Of a stretch of 64,000 nt of DNA, positions 52,053-61,364 are shown piece after piece (position 1 is the first letter of the stretch; every line of letters starts with the position of its first letter). The DNA is taken from NCBI GenBank assembly GCA_017512985.1, contig JAFWEJ010000008.1, positions 496,001 through 560,000 of the forward strand, given 5' to 3'. Source of the DNA: Clostridia bacterium (lineage in GTDB: Bacteria; Bacillota; Clostridia; Christensenellales; Aristaeellaceae). The notes under the pieces were generated by a model that did no database searches, was not told the DNA's origin, and was given only the letters and a program-made list of their open reading frames with translations. Position numbers and translations under genes: made by a program.

Positions 52053-53514
52053 CGGATTCGCCTCCGTTTTCATTCATAAAGGCCCGTACTTCATCTTCCA
52101 GGTTCCTGATCATCTCTTCCGGTACGCCGTCATAATTGCGCTGCGCAAAATCCTGGCCCGGCAGCACCTTCGCCGTTTTATTCCTTCCGTTTCCGCGGTT
52201 CTTTTCATGTTCCTGCTGAACCTGCTCGGGGGTAGTGATTCCTTTGGACTGATAGTCTGTCAGGATACTGTCAAGATATGCCATCGGCTGTTTCGCTTCC
52301 GAAGCGTATGTGGCGGCTGCCAGGATAACATCCCTGCCGAATCCCATTTCTTTTTGCCATTTCTGAACCAGACTCCGGTCTGTTTTGCCGATGCGGGATT
52401 CGTCTGTTCCCCATGTCTTCTTCAACTGCCGGATCAACGCAGTCTGGTCGTGGAAATCCTGTACATAGGTTTCCACTTCTTTCAGGCTGTTCAGTCCCTT
52501 TTCCTTCCAGGCCTGCAGCAGTCTCAGCGTATCCTCCGCGCCCTTGCCGGAATGCCCGCATTCGCGCGCAGCGATAAGGATCACTTCCTGCGGGTACATC
52601 TCCAGCATCTGGTCGTATACTTTCAGGTTCTTCTGGCTGACTTCGCCCCTGCCAAGTTCCTTCAGCACTTCACGGAAATGATCAGCCTTTTGGGATGAGT
52701 TCCGGATCCCGGACGGCGTCATGGAACCGTCCTGTTTCAGGCTGCTGAGGATTCCGTCCAGATAGCCCATGCTCGGGTCGCCCTTTGCCGTCAGTTCCAC
52801 TGCGGCTTCAATTGCCTCCTGCGAAAAGCCCCAGTCCCGGGTCCATTTTCGGTAAAGGCTGGCCTGCGCTTCGGAAGGAGCATACTTTTTCCCCAGCATC
52901 TTCAGTATCTTTCTGAGTCCTGCGGAAGCCTGTTCATCCCTGGAAAAGAACTCTTCGGCGGACTCCACCGTCCGGATATCCTCTCCGGCCATCTGGGCCG
53001 CTACCTTATCCGCGTCGTTGATCCGGAAATTTCTGCCCTTGACGGATACCATATGGTTGAGCAGCATGATAATCACTTCTGTGGGAAGTCTGAGATCCTC
53101 ATGCCATTCAAAGCAGGTGTTCAGTTCGCTGCCGTGCAGGCGCCGTACTTTATCAAACGCTTCATACAGCGCATTGGCAAATTCGGCATAGTCCGGATCC
53201 GGTGCGACGTCGCCTTCCGTGCTGATCTGTTTGATGTTGACATACTGCCACTTCGGAGGATTATCGCTGATCCTGCGGACAAGCCTCCTCCTTTCCCAGA
53301 AACCGAACGCATTGATCACGTCCTCCCGGGTCATGTTCAGTTCGTGGCTCATCCGGTCCAGGTTCATGTCTTCTTCGGGATGATAGCAGCGCATGAGGCC
53401 GTAAAGGTAGACCTTGACATAGTCTCCCTTGGCCGCCGGCAGGTATTCCAGGATGAACTGGTTTTCCACCGGTGTGATATCAAACATAGCGTACTTTGTA
53501 TCAAACCCGAACAT
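52045..53514 (-). CDS. dnaD: DnaD-domain replication-restart protein
   Basis: A 489-residue primosome protein. The N-terminal winged-helix part (MFGFDTKYAMFDITPVENQF...GDYVKVYLYGLM) is followed by DnaB_2/DnaD domains; the repeated pattern LVQKWQKEMGFGRDVILAAATYASEAKQPMAYLD is the diagnostic C-terminal form and an earlier KWTRDWGFSQEAIEAAVEL...SMGYLDGIL repeats it, so there are at least two copies. Adjacent dnaC overlaps, giving a primosome pair. Confidence 0.9.
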   Translation of the reverse strand: MFGFDTKYAMFDITPVENQFILEYLPAAKGDYVKVYLYGLMRCYHPEEDMNLDRMSHELNMTREDVINAFGFWERRRLVRRISDNPPKWQYVNIKQISTEGDVAPDPDYAEFANALYEAFDKVRRLHGSELNTCFEWHEDLRLPTEVIIMLLNHMVSVKGRNFRINDADKVAAQMAGEDIRTVESAEEFFSRDEQASAGLRKILKMLGKKYAPSEAQASLYRKWTRDWGFSQEAIEAAVELTAKGDPSMGYLDGILSSLKQDGSMTPSGIRNSSQKADHFREVLKELGRGEVSQKNLKVYDQMLEMYPQEVILIAARECGHSGKGAEDTLRLLQAWKEKGLNSLKEVETYVQDFHDQTALIRQLKKTWGTDESRIGKTDRSLVQKWQKEMGFGRDVILAAATYASEAKQPMAYLDSILTDYQSKGITTPEQVQQEHEKNRGNGRNKTAKVLPGQDFAQRNYDGVPEEMIRNLEDEVRAFMNENGGESDA

Positions 53515-53543
53515 GCATCCTGTTCCTTTCTGCAGGCAGCCTC

Positions 53544-54923
53544 TCAGGGATGATCCTCCAGGATGGCCGCCGCCGCTTTCTTCCCGGCGCCCATAGCCAG
53601 GATAACCGTTGCCGCGCCGGTTACGGCGTCACCGCCGGCATAGACGTTCTTTTTCCCGGTTCTGCCGTTCTCATCGGTCTGGATGCCGCCCCACCGTTCC
53701 GTGGGCAGGTCCGGCGTGGTCTTTTTAATCAGCGGATTCGGGCTGTTGCCGATCGCGATGATGACCGTTTCCATAGGCAGTTCGTATTCGCTGCCCTCCA
53801 CCGGCACAGGGCGTCTCCGTCCGCGTTCGTCCGGCTCTCCGAGCTTCATCTCGATGCATCGGATGGATTTCACAAAACCGTTCTCATCTCCCTCGATGGA
53901 GATCGGAGCAGTCAGCATATGGAATTGAATTCCCTCTTCCTTCGCATGGTGAACTTCCTCTGCCCGTGCAGGCATTTCCGCCTCGCTCCGGCGGTAAAGG
54001 ATGGTGACTTCGGCGCCCAGTCGTTTTGCGCAGCGGGCGGCGTCCATGGCGACGTTGCCGCCGCCGACCACGGCGACGCGGCTGCCGATCTTGACCGGCG
54101 TGTCATGCTCCGGGAAGGTATATGCCTTCATCAGGTTCAGCCGGGTCAGGAATTCGTTTGCCGAATACACGCCGCAAAGGCTCTCTCCCGGGATCTTCTG
54201 GAAATTCGGGAGTCCGGCGCCGCTGCCGATAAACACAGCGTCGTTTCCCTCCGCAAGCAGTTCGTCCACCGTGAAAGCTTTTCCGGCCACCGCGTTGGTT
54301 ATGATCTTCACGCCCAGGTCCTTCAGGCTGCTGATCTCGCGCTCCACGAGCGCTTTGGGCAGGCGGAATTCGGGAATGCCGTACATCAGCACGCCGCCGG
54401 CTGTGTGCAGCGCTTCATAAATGGTCACGTCCCAGCCTGCCTTGGCCAGTTCTCCCGCGCAGGTCAGTCCCGCGGGGCCGCTGCCGATCACGGCCGCACG
54501 TTTCCCGCACGCAGGCGCCGCTTCCGCTTTTGCCGCTCCCTGCGCCATGGCAGTGTCCGCGGCGAAGCGTTCCAGACGGCCAATACCGACAGGTTCTCCC
54601 TTGATCCCGCGTACGCATTTGCTTTCACACTGGGACTCCTGGGGACATACGCGCCCGCAGATCGCCGGCAGGGCGTTCTGGGAACGGATTACCTGGTAAG
54701 CGCCGTTAAAATCCCCTTCCCTGATCCGGTCAATAAAGTCAGGAATCGGCACGTTCACCGGGCATCCGGTCACGCAGGGAGCGTTTTTGCAGTGCAGGCA
54801 GCGCTGCGCTTCATCCACGGCGATATCTGCCGTATAGCCGAGTGCAACTTCTTTGAAATTGCCGGAGCGGATCTGCGGATCCTGCTCGGGCATCGGATTT
54901 TTCTGAAGACTCATGTTCGCCAT
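53544..54923 (-). CDS. NfnB/GltA-like NADPH-dependent oxidoreductase (flavin + 4Fe-4S)
   Basis: A 459-residue flavoprotein of the GltD-like family. N-terminal cysteine clusters CLHCKNAPCVTGCPVNVP and CGRVCPQESQC bind two 4Fe-4S clusters. Two Rossmann motifs follow: VIGSGPAGLTCAGELAKAG (FAD) and VVGGGNVAMDAARCAKRLG (NADPH). The FAD/2Fe-2S gene next to it makes an NfnAB-like pair that bifurcates electrons between NADH, NADPH and ferredoxin. No large glutamate synthase subunit is near, so a glutamate synthase small-subunit annotation would be misleading. ATG at 54923 follows GGGGGAGGCGCG. Confidence 0.88.
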   Translation of the reverse strand: MANMSLQKNPMPEQDPQIRSGNFKEVALGYTADIAVDEAQRCLHCKNAPCVTGCPVNVPIPDFIDRIREGDFNGAYQVIRSQNALPAICGRVCPQESQCESKCVRGIKGEPVGIGRLERFAADTAMAQGAAKAEAAPACGKRAAVIGSGPAGLTCAGELAKAGWDVTIYEALHTAGGVLMYGIPEFRLPKALVEREISSLKDLGVKIITNAVAGKAFTVDELLAEGNDAVFIGSGAGLPNFQKIPGESLCGVYSANEFLTRLNLMKAYTFPEHDTPVKIGSRVAVVGGGNVAMDAARCAKRLGAEVTILYRRSEAEMPARAEEVHHAKEEGIQFHMLTAPISIEGDENGFVKSIRCIEMKLGEPDERGRRRPVPVEGSEYELPMETVIIAIGNSPNPLIKKTTPDLPTERWGGIQTDENGRTGKKNVYAGGDAVTGAATVILAMGAGKKAAAAILEDHP

Positions 54924-54925
54924 TG

Positions 54926-55768
54926 TCAACGCGCCTCCCCTGTCAGCCTGCAAAGGTGTTTTTCCCTGGCCCTGGCCTCTTCGGGGCGGAACATGCGTCC
55001 GCGGGCCATCGCTTCGTCAAAATCGACCAGGTGTCCGTCAAAGTCAGGCCCGTCGACACAGGCAAACTTCGTTTCCCCGCCCACGGTCAGCCTGCATCCG
55101 CCGCACATGCCTGTTCCGTCGATCATAATCGGGTTCATGCTGACGATGGTTCTGATCTTTGGCTCCCGGGTCATATCGCACACCGCTTTCATCATCGGCA
55201 GCGGGCCGATGGCGATCACCGTGTCATAATCCCTGCCCGCGTCCAGCTGTTTCTGCAGCGCCTGGGTCACAAAGCCCTTGTTGCCGTTGCTTCCGTCATC
55301 CGTCATAATGATCAGGTTGGTGCAGGCTGCCTGCAGTTCATCCTTCAGGATAATCAGATGCTCGTTCCGGAATCCGACGATCAGGTCCACCTCCGCGCCC
55401 GCATCATGGAGCGCCTTGGCCTGCGGATAGGCAATAGCGACGCCCAGTCCGCCGCCGATCACGGCGCAGCGGTGGATTCCTTCTGTTTTTGTAGGCTCGC
55501 CGAGCGGTCCCACAAAATCCAGCAGGCTGTCTCCCTCGTTCAGGGTATCAAGTTTTTCCGTCGTATAGCCAACTTTCTGGAATATGATCGTAACGGTACC
55601 CTTCTCCCGGTCGTAACCGGCGATGGTAAGCGGAACCCGTTCTCCTTCCTCGTCGATCCGGAAAATGATGAACTGTCCGGGCATGGCTTTCCGGGCAACC
55701 AGCGGCGCCCCGATCTCCATCAGGGTCACAGTCTCGTTCAGTACGCGCTTTTTTACAATAGGATACAT
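54926..55768 (-). CDS. NfnA-like ferredoxin-NADP reductase subunit (FAD + 2Fe-2S)
   Basis: A 280-residue FNR-type flavoprotein: barrel domain with FIIFRIDEEGERVPLTIAGYD, NAD-binding part with IGGGLGVAIAYPQAKAL, and a C-terminal 2Fe-2S motif GTGMCGGCRL...FACVDGP (CxxC-x11-C). It starts the minus-strand run. It ends two bases before the NfnB-like gene. Homologues include sulfide dehydrogenase beta and dihydroorotate dehydrogenase electron-transfer subunits; NfnA is preferred because of the partner. Confidence 0.88.
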   Translation of the reverse strand: MYPIVKKRVLNETVTLMEIGAPLVARKAMPGQFIIFRIDEEGERVPLTIAGYDREKGTVTIIFQKVGYTTEKLDTLNEGDSLLDFVGPLGEPTKTEGIHRCAVIGGGLGVAIAYPQAKALHDAGAEVDLIVGFRNEHLIILKDELQAACTNLIIMTDDGSNGNKGFVTQALQKQLDAGRDYDTVIAIGPLPMMKAVCDMTREPKIRTIVSMNPIMIDGTGMCGGCRLTVGGETKFACVDGPDFDGHLVDFDEAMARGRMFRPEEARAREKHLCRLTGEAR

Positions 55769-55799
55769 AGCTTCTCCTCCAAATATACGGATACAGAAT

Positions 55800-55828
55800 A
55801 TTTTACCCTATTCAATTTTCTTTCGCAA
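55800..55828 (-). promoter_or_regulatory. promoter of the nfnA-nagA run
   Basis: Minus strand TTGCGA (55828-55823), 17 bases, TAAAAT (55805-55800), 31 bases before the start. Confidence 0.75.
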
Positions 55829-55905
55829 CTTGTTTTCGCCTTTCCTTCGTATTCTTTCCGTACCTCTTTTTCCTTTTTCCGTCATCGTTTTTTCAGCGTT
55901 TTCCC

Positions 55906-55934
55906 TTTTCATCCATGGTCTCCTGTGATATAAT
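55906..55934 (+). promoter_or_regulatory. promoter for fba
   Basis: TTTTCA (55906-55911), 17 bases, perfect TATAAT (55929-55934), 33 bases before the ATG. The -35 is weak but the spacing is ideal. Confidence 0.6.
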
Positions 55935-55967
55935 CCGTTTATCAAAGACGAAGGAGGGTTCCTTTCC

Positions 55968-56906
55968 ATGCCACTCGTAACAACCACTGAAATGTTTAAG
56001 AAGGCCTATGACGGCGGATATGCTGTCGGCGCTTTCAACGTCAACAACATGGAGATCATCCAGGGCATCACCGAAGCCGCCGGCGAGCTCAAGGCTCCCG
56101 TCATCCTGCAGGTTTCCAAGGGTGCCCGCGCCTATGCCAACCATACCTACCTGGTCAAGCTGGTTGAGGCTGCCGTGATCGAAAATCCTGAGATCCCGAT
56201 CGCGCTGCATCTTGACCACGGCGACAGCTTCGAGCTCTGCAAGAGCTGCATTGACGGCGGTTTCACCTCTGTCATGATCGACGCTTCTTCCAAGCCCTAT
56301 GAAGAAAACATCGCCCTGACCAAAAAGGTCGTTGAGTACGCCCACGATCACGGTGTTGTGGTTGAGGCCGAACTCGGTACCCTGGCCGGCGTGGAGGACG
56401 AAGTTTCCGTCGAAGCAGACAAAGCCATGTACACCCATCCCGAAGAAGTGGTCGACTTTGCGACCCGCACCGGCTGTGACTCCCTGGCCATCGCCATCGG
56501 TACCAGCCACGGCGCCTACAAGTTCAAGCCCGGCACCAAGCCCCAGCTCCGGTTCGACGTGCTCGAAGAATGCGCGAAACAGCTGCCCGGCTTCCCGATC
56601 GTGCTTCACGGTTCTTCTTCCGTGCCGCAGGAATTCGTTGCAGAGATCAACAAGTACGGCGGCAATATGCCCGGCGCCATCGGCATTCCGGAAGAACAGC
56701 TCCGCCAGGCTGCGCGCAGCGCGGTCTGCAAGATCAACATCGACTCTGATATCCGCCTGGCCATGACCGCTGTGATCCGCAAGTATTTCGCGGAACATCC
56801 GGATCATTTCGATCCCAGGCAGTATCTCAAGCCCGCCCGCCAGGCGGTCAAGGAAATGGTCGCGCACAAGATCGTGGACGTGCTCGGCTGCGACGGAAAA
56901 GCCTGA
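55968..56906 (+). CDS. fba: class II fructose-1,6-bisphosphate aldolase
   Basis: Zinc-dependent aldolase of glycolysis, splitting fructose-1,6-bisphosphate. 312 residues; the signatures VGAFNVNNMEI, IALHLDHGDS (metal His and catalytic Asp), EAELGTLAG, SLAIAIGTSHGAYK and VLHGSSSVPQE are all present. Strong GAAGGAGGG upstream of the ATG and C-ending codon preference fit high expression. It is a single-gene unit with its own promoter and terminator. Confidence 0.97.
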   Translation: MPLVTTTEMFKKAYDGGYAVGAFNVNNMEIIQGITEAAGELKAPVILQVSKGARAYANHTYLVKLVEAAVIENPEIPIALHLDHGDSFELCKSCIDGGFTSVMIDASSKPYEENIALTKKVVEYAHDHGVVVEAELGTLAGVEDEVSVEADKAMYTHPEEVVDFATRTGCDSLAIAIGTSHGAYKFKPGTKPQLRFDVLEECAKQLPGFPIVLHGSSSVPQEFVAEINKYGGNMPGAIGIPEEQLRQAARSAVCKINIDSDIRLAMTAVIRKYFAEHPDHFDPRQYLKPARQAVKEMVAHKIVDVLGCDGKA

Positions 56907-56924
56907 TTTTCCCGCTGACAGTTC

Positions 56925-56962
56925 AACGGCCTCCGGATTGTTCCGGAGGCCGTTCTTTTGTC
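56925..56962 (+). terminator. terminator after fba
   Basis: Perfect 13-base-pair stem AACGGCCTCCGGA and its complement, TTGT loop, followed by CTTTTGTCCTT. Confidence 0.88.
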
Positions 56963-56971
56963 CTTGTTATT

Positions 56972-58690
56972 TCAGTTCCTGTCCTTCACGCCGACGTAGA
57001 TCACTTCAGCCTTTTCGTCGTATCTGTCCGTATACAGCAGTTTCCGGTTCGTCTGTACGCCGCTGGTGTATTCCACCAGGTAGCTCTTTACCACATATCC
57101 TTCCTTGGCTGCTGAAACGCTCTTCTGCTGGTCTTTATAGGTTACGTATGTTCCGTTGGTATCTTTCCTGTAAACCGGATTGAATGGTGCCGGGATCGTG
57201 TCCGTGATCTCGGATTCGATCTCGTATTTCACGTCTCCCATATCAAGCCCATAGATCGCAACCGTGGCATTCAGGCGTTTCTTGTTGCTGGAATCCTGTT
57301 TTACCGCCGCGACGATGTATATGGTGCTGTCCGTATTGTTCCTGAACGTCAGGTCGATCCGCCGCTTTCCGTACCAGTATACCGTTGCGTCCTTGCCCAG
57401 GTCTGTATAGCTTACCTTGTCGGAATGCGGTTCCCGTTTCAGGATCTGGAGGCCGGCGCATACGGCCGCCTGGTACAGCGTAGTGCTGGCCTGGCATACG
57501 CCGCCGCCGTATCCTTCCACATGCTCTCCGTAAACATATTCGATGGCGGGGAAAAAACCGTTCTCCGGAGTCCGCTCGCCTACCACATTGTTGAAACTGA
57601 AGGTCTTCCCGGGCTCCAGTCTGTATCCGTTTATAAATTCAAAGGCTCTCCGGATATTGTTGTTCCGCTCATCTGTGGAGTGCCTGTCGATCGGCGTGGA
57701 CGCATAGGAACGCAGCATGTACTTCTGCATCAGGTCCGCTTTCCGCACATCAGGATCAATCCGCTCCGGTATCAGGTTAACCGCTCCGCTTTCCATTGTG
57801 GAGACCATCTGGTACAGGCGTTCCTTGACAGGCTCCGTATTGAGGCTGTATCCGTAAGCCTCGTCGCTGATATCAAACGGATAAGCCAGAGAAGGATCAA
57901 ACGCTTTCAGTACAGCGTCCGCCGCGGGCGTATCAATCTTCGCCTTGATCCGGGCCAGTTCCTCATCAATGGCCTTCGTGTTGCCTCCGGGATGGGCCGT
58001 GTAGGCTGTATAGGGTTCCTGCTCCAGCTTCAGCATCGCTTCATAGCGCTGCTCCCGATCGCCTGTATGTCCCTGCTGCCACGCTTCGTTCAGGACGCCC
58101 CGCGGATCCACGCTGAATTCCAGCATATTCGCGTCAATTTCAGAAATCTGCTCCCCGTTATAAATCAGCTGCACCTTCCAGGCGTCATGCCGCTGGCGGA
58201 TCCTGGCTTCAACGGCTTCCAGGGCTTCTGTCGGCGTCATACCGCCGAGGTGGATCCCATCAACATAAACACCCGGGCAGAACAGTGCCTCATAGGGATC
58301 AACTTTCTCGCTGATCTCTTTGTTTTTCAGATAGGAGCTGGCCGCAAAATAGCCTCCGGTTCCCAGCGCAGCAAGCAGGAAAATCACAAGAAATGTAATC
58401 AGTCCGGTCTTCTTTTTCTTTGACGGCTTGCTGACCGGTGCGCTGTTCAGGACAAAACCCCTCTGGCTTCCGGTGACCGGAGACTGTCCGGGATAGTATT
58501 GCTGCGGATTCTGCCCGTAATAGCCGCTGCCCTGGAAAGGCTGCACGCGGTCGGTCTCAGGCGGGATATATCCTCTTCTCGGGCCGGAGAAAGGCTGGTT
58601 TACCATTGACTGCGCCGCGTTTTCCACACGCCGGGGGATCTGGTTCCCTTTGTTTGCCGTGTTCCCTCGGTTCTGTTGCTGCCGCGCCAT
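56972..58690 (-). CDS. VanW-family membrane protein with low-complexity N-terminal tail
   Basis: A 572-residue protein in three parts. Residues 1-92 are a Gln/Tyr/Pro/Gly-rich cytoplasmic tail (GYYGQNPQQYYPGQSP). One membrane helix spans about 95-118. The extracellular part has a peptidoglycan-binding-4-like domain (about 140-300; GMTPTEALEAVEARI) and the VanW domain (about 330-470) with the diagnostic RTPENGF and GGGVCQASTTLYQA. VanW proteins are tied to glycopeptide resistance clusters but occur widely and have no proven activity. It ends the operon that includes ftsH. GAAAGGAGGAAGGCAGG precedes the ATG. Confidence 0.9.
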   Translation of the reverse strand: MARQQQNRGNTANKGNQIPRRVENAAQSMVNQPFSGPRRGYIPPETDRVQPFQGSGYYGQNPQQYYPGQSPVTGSQRGFVLNSAPVSKPSKKKKTGLITFLVIFLLAALGTGGYFAASSYLKNKEISEKVDPYEALFCPGVYVDGIHLGGMTPTEALEAVEARIRQRHDAWKVQLIYNGEQISEIDANMLEFSVDPRGVLNEAWQQGHTGDREQRYEAMLKLEQEPYTAYTAHPGGNTKAIDEELARIKAKIDTPAADAVLKAFDPSLAYPFDISDEAYGYSLNTEPVKERLYQMVSTMESGAVNLIPERIDPDVRKADLMQKYMLRSYASTPIDRHSTDERNNNIRRAFEFINGYRLEPGKTFSFNNVVGERTPENGFFPAIEYVYGEHVEGYGGGVCQASTTLYQAAVCAGLQILKREPHSDKVSYTDLGKDATVYWYGKRRIDLTFRNNTDSTIYIVAAVKQDSSNKKRLNATVAIYGLDMGDVKYEIESEITDTIPAPFNPVYRKDTNGTYVTYKDQQKSVSAAKEGYVVKSYLVEYTSGVQTNRKLLYTDRYDEKAEVIYVGVKDRN

Positions 58691-58735
58691 CCTGCCTTCC
58701 TCCTTTCCCTGTATATTCTTTGTGTTCGGGTCCGG

Positions 58736-60748
58736 TTATACTCCCGGCACTGTTTCCTCTTCAGAAACCGGATTCTCTTCGTCGGGAATCACAGTCTCCT
58801 GTGCGTCTTCCTGCTTTTCCTGCTGAAGGATCTCCGCTGTTGTTCTCGGTTTGTCTTCCGCTGCGTTTTCCGGAAGCATACCGGTTTCCATCAGCGAAAC
58901 AAATTCAGCGCGGTTCAGGGTTTCCTGCTCTAGTAGCGCGTCCGCCAGCATTTCCAGCTTGTCTTTGTTTTCGGTCAGGATCTTCTTGGCGTTCTCGTAG
59001 CACTTTGCAAGGATGGAAGCAACTTCCCTGTCAATCTTTGCCGCAATTTCCTCGCTGTATTCACGGCTCTGGCCGAATTCCATACCGACAAACACTTCCT
59101 GGTCGCTGCCAAGGTAAATGGTGCCGATATTGTCACTCATACCGAACTGGGTAACCATCTTCCGGCAGATCTCTGTTGCCCGTTTCAGGTCGCTTGAGGA
59201 ACCCGTATAGATTTCACCCAGCCCGACTTCCTCAGCGGCATGTCCGCCCAGCATCATCGTGATCTGGTCCAGCAGCTGGCTGCGGCTCATGTTGTCATGT
59301 TCTTCAGCAGGAAGCGCCAGCGTGTGTCCGGCGGCCTGTCCCCGGGGTACGATGGTAATCAGGTGTACCTCGTCGCAGCCCTCCAGCAGATGGCCGACGA
59401 TCGCATGCCCGCCTTCATGAACGGCAACCATCTTCCGGTCTTTCTCGTTAACCTTGTGGCTCTTCTTTTCAGGGCCCATCTGAACCCGGGCGATCGCGTC
59501 GATCAGCAGCTGCTGGTCGATCTTTTTCTTGCGTGCGCGCGCGGCGAGGATAGCCGCCTCGTTCATCACGTTTTCCAGGTCCGCGCCGGTTGCGTAAGGC
59601 ATCCGTTTTGCAATATTGTCAAGGTCCACATGCTCGTCCAGCGTTTTCCCTTTGCTGTGCACCTTCAGGATAGCTACGCGTCCGTTCTGGTCAGGATAAT
59701 TCACGGTAACCTGCCTGTCGAAGCGTCCCGGACGCATAAGCGCCGGATCCAGAATATCGCGGCGGTTAGTGGCCGCCATCACGATGATTCCTTCGTTCAC
59801 GGCAAATCCATCCATCTCAACCAGTAGCTGGTTAAGGGTCTGCTCACGTTCGTCGTGTCCGCCGCCGAGGCCGGCTCCGCGGTGGCGTCCGACAGCGTCG
59901 ATCTCATCGATAAACACGATTGCGGGCGCAACTTTCTTTGCCTGGTCAAACAGGTCGCGTACGCGGCTGGCGCCTACGCCGACAAACATCTCGACAAAGT
60001 CGCTGCCGCTGATGGAGAAGAACGGAACGCCGGCTTCCCCGGCAACCGCCTTCGCAAGCAGCGTTTTTCCGGTGCCGGGAGGTCCGACAAGCAGCACGCC
60101 CTTAGGGATCCTGGCGCCGAGTTCAGTATAGTTTCTCGGATTTTTGAGGAAGTCCACCATCTCCTGGAGTTCTTCCTTTTCTTCATCCGCGCCGGCTACG
60201 TCGGCAAAAGTGATCTTGTTCTTTGACGGGTCCTGCATGCGGGCACGGCTTTTGCCGAAATTCATCACCTTGCCGCCGCCACCGGCCTGGGACCGGATCA
60301 TCACAAACCAGATCACGGCCATGATGACCAGCATGATCAGATACGGCAGGAAATCATACCACCACGGCACAACAACGGGAGCGCGATATTCCAGTTTGAA
60401 GGACAGCTTGTCCACGGTGATCTGGTCCAGCGCCACGCCCTGTTTGTTCGCTTCGATCTGTCTTACGGTCTCAAGGAAATCCTCGCCGATCGTCGTTTCA
60501 TAATCGTAACTGCGTTCCGGAAAGTCCTCAGCCCTGATTTCTGTGTCATTTTTTACAAGGACCAGAGAATTATTCCTGATGGCGACACGCCCGACCTCTC
60601 CATTCTTGATCATCTCAAGGAGTTTCGGGTATTCGATCCTGCGGTTCACAGTCTGGTTCAGGCCGCCGTTCAGCAGGATCGCTATCAGCAGCAGGGTGGA
60701 AAGCAGCACGACATATCCGACTATGCCTCTGGACGGTTTTCTATTCAA
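58736..60748 (-). CDS. ftsH: ATP-dependent zinc metalloprotease FtsH
   Basis: Membrane AAA+ protease for quality control. 670 residues: first TM about 9-27, an extracellular loop, second TM about 133-152, AAA module with Walker A GPPGTGKT (222-229), Walker [32 protein letters not shown], protease domain. The zinc motif reads HEGGH (444-448); FtsH usually has HEAGH, but the HExxH ligands are kept. The third metal ligand region follows. Start is TTG at 60748 with AAGGAGGAAACCCTT upstream. The tilS-hpt-ftsH order is standard. Confidence 0.96.
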   Translation of the reverse strand: MNRKPSRGIVGYVVLLSTLLLIAILLNGGLNQTVNRRIEYPKLLEMIKNGEVGRVAIRNNSLVLVKNDTEIRAEDFPERSYDYETTIGEDFLETVRQIEANKQGVALDQITVDKLSFKLEYRAPVVVPWWYDFLPYLIMLVIMAVIWFVMIRSQAGGGGKVMNFGKSRARMQDPSKNKITFADVAGADEEKEELQEMVDFLKNPRNYTELGARIPKGVLLVGPPGTGKTLLAKAVAGEAGVPFFSISGSDFVEMFVGVGASRVRDLFDQAKKVAPAIVFIDEIDAVGRHRGAGLGGGHDEREQTLNQLLVEMDGFAVNEGIIVMAATNRRDILDPALMRPGRFDRQVTVNYPDQNGRVAILKVHSKGKTLDEHVDLDNIAKRMPYATGADLENVMNEAAILAARARKKKIDQQLLIDAIARVQMGPEKKSHKVNEKDRKMVAVHEGGHAIVGHLLEGCDEVHLITIVPRGQAAGHTLALPAEEHDNMSRSQLLDQITMMLGGHAAEEVGLGEIYTGSSSDLKRATEICRKMVTQFGMSDNIGTIYLGSDQEVFVGMEFGQSREYSEEIAAKIDREVASILAKCYENAKKILTENKDKLEMLADALLEQETLNRAEFVSLMETGMLPENAAEDKPRTTAEILQQEKQEDAQETVIPDEENPVSEEETVPGV

Positions 60749-60782
60749 AAGGGTTTCCTCCTTGTTTTTTCATTCCGGATAA

Positions 60783-61346
60783 TCATTTGCCTTCATAGAC
60801 CTTCGGGGAAAGAACGCCTATATCAGGCAGGTTCCGGTATGTCTGGTCGTAATCCAGCCCGTAGCCTACCACAAAGGCGTCTGGAATGTCAAAGCAGACA
60901 TAGTCGACCTTCAGATCCTTGACTGTGCGGCGGGCTGTTTTGTCCAGCAGGGCGGCGATCCGGATGGAAGCGGCGCCCCGGTGGGCCAGCATGCTTTTCA
61001 GGTAGTTCAGCGTCACTCCGGTGTCCACGATGTCCTCAACAATGATCACGTCCCTGCCGACAATATCCTTGTCCAGGTCCTTCAGCACACGGACTACGCC
61101 GCTGGTCTTGGTCGCGCTTCCGTAACTGGATATAGCCATAAAATCCGCCGTCAGCGGAAGGTCAATCTCACGGATCAGGTCGGAGAAAAACACGACGGCG
61201 CCTTTCAGGATACATACCAGGACGGGTTCTTTTCCGGCATAATCCGCTGTAATCTTCTGCCCCAGTTCCCTGACCTTCCGGCTTATCTCTTCCTTGGTAA
61301 CCAGGATTCGGTCCAGGTCCTGGTATATTCTGGCGTTCTGTTCCAT
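60783..61346 (-). CDS. hpt: hypoxanthine phosphoribosyltransferase
   Basis: Salvages hypoxanthine and guanine to IMP and GMP. 187 residues; PRPP-binding motif VIIVEDIVDTGVTLNYL and the flexible loop segment ISSYGSATKTSGVVRV are clear, with the base-binding DYVCFDIPDAFVVGYGLDYD at the end. It lies 18 bases after tilS; a BMP-type nucleoside importer is also encoded in this window. Confidence 0.96.
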   Translation of the reverse strand: MEQNARIYQDLDRILVTKEEISRKVRELGQKITADYAGKEPVLVCILKGAVVFFSDLIREIDLPLTADFMAISSYGSATKTSGVVRVLKDLDKDIVGRDVIIVEDIVDTGVTLNYLKSMLAHRGAASIRIAALLDKTARRTVKDLKVDYVCFDIPDAFVVGYGLDYDQTYRNLPDIGVLSPKVYEGK

Positions 61347-61364
61347 GTCTTTATCCTCTCTTTT

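Noticed and set aside
53544-54923. Small subunit of glutamate synthase
   Set aside because: No large subunit is near and the partner gene is the FAD/2Fe-2S NfnA type, so an NfnB role fits better.
53496-55229. 577-codon plus-strand frame across the NfnB-like gene
   Set aside because: Minus-strand Fe-S and Rossmann motifs are intact and decide the coding strand.
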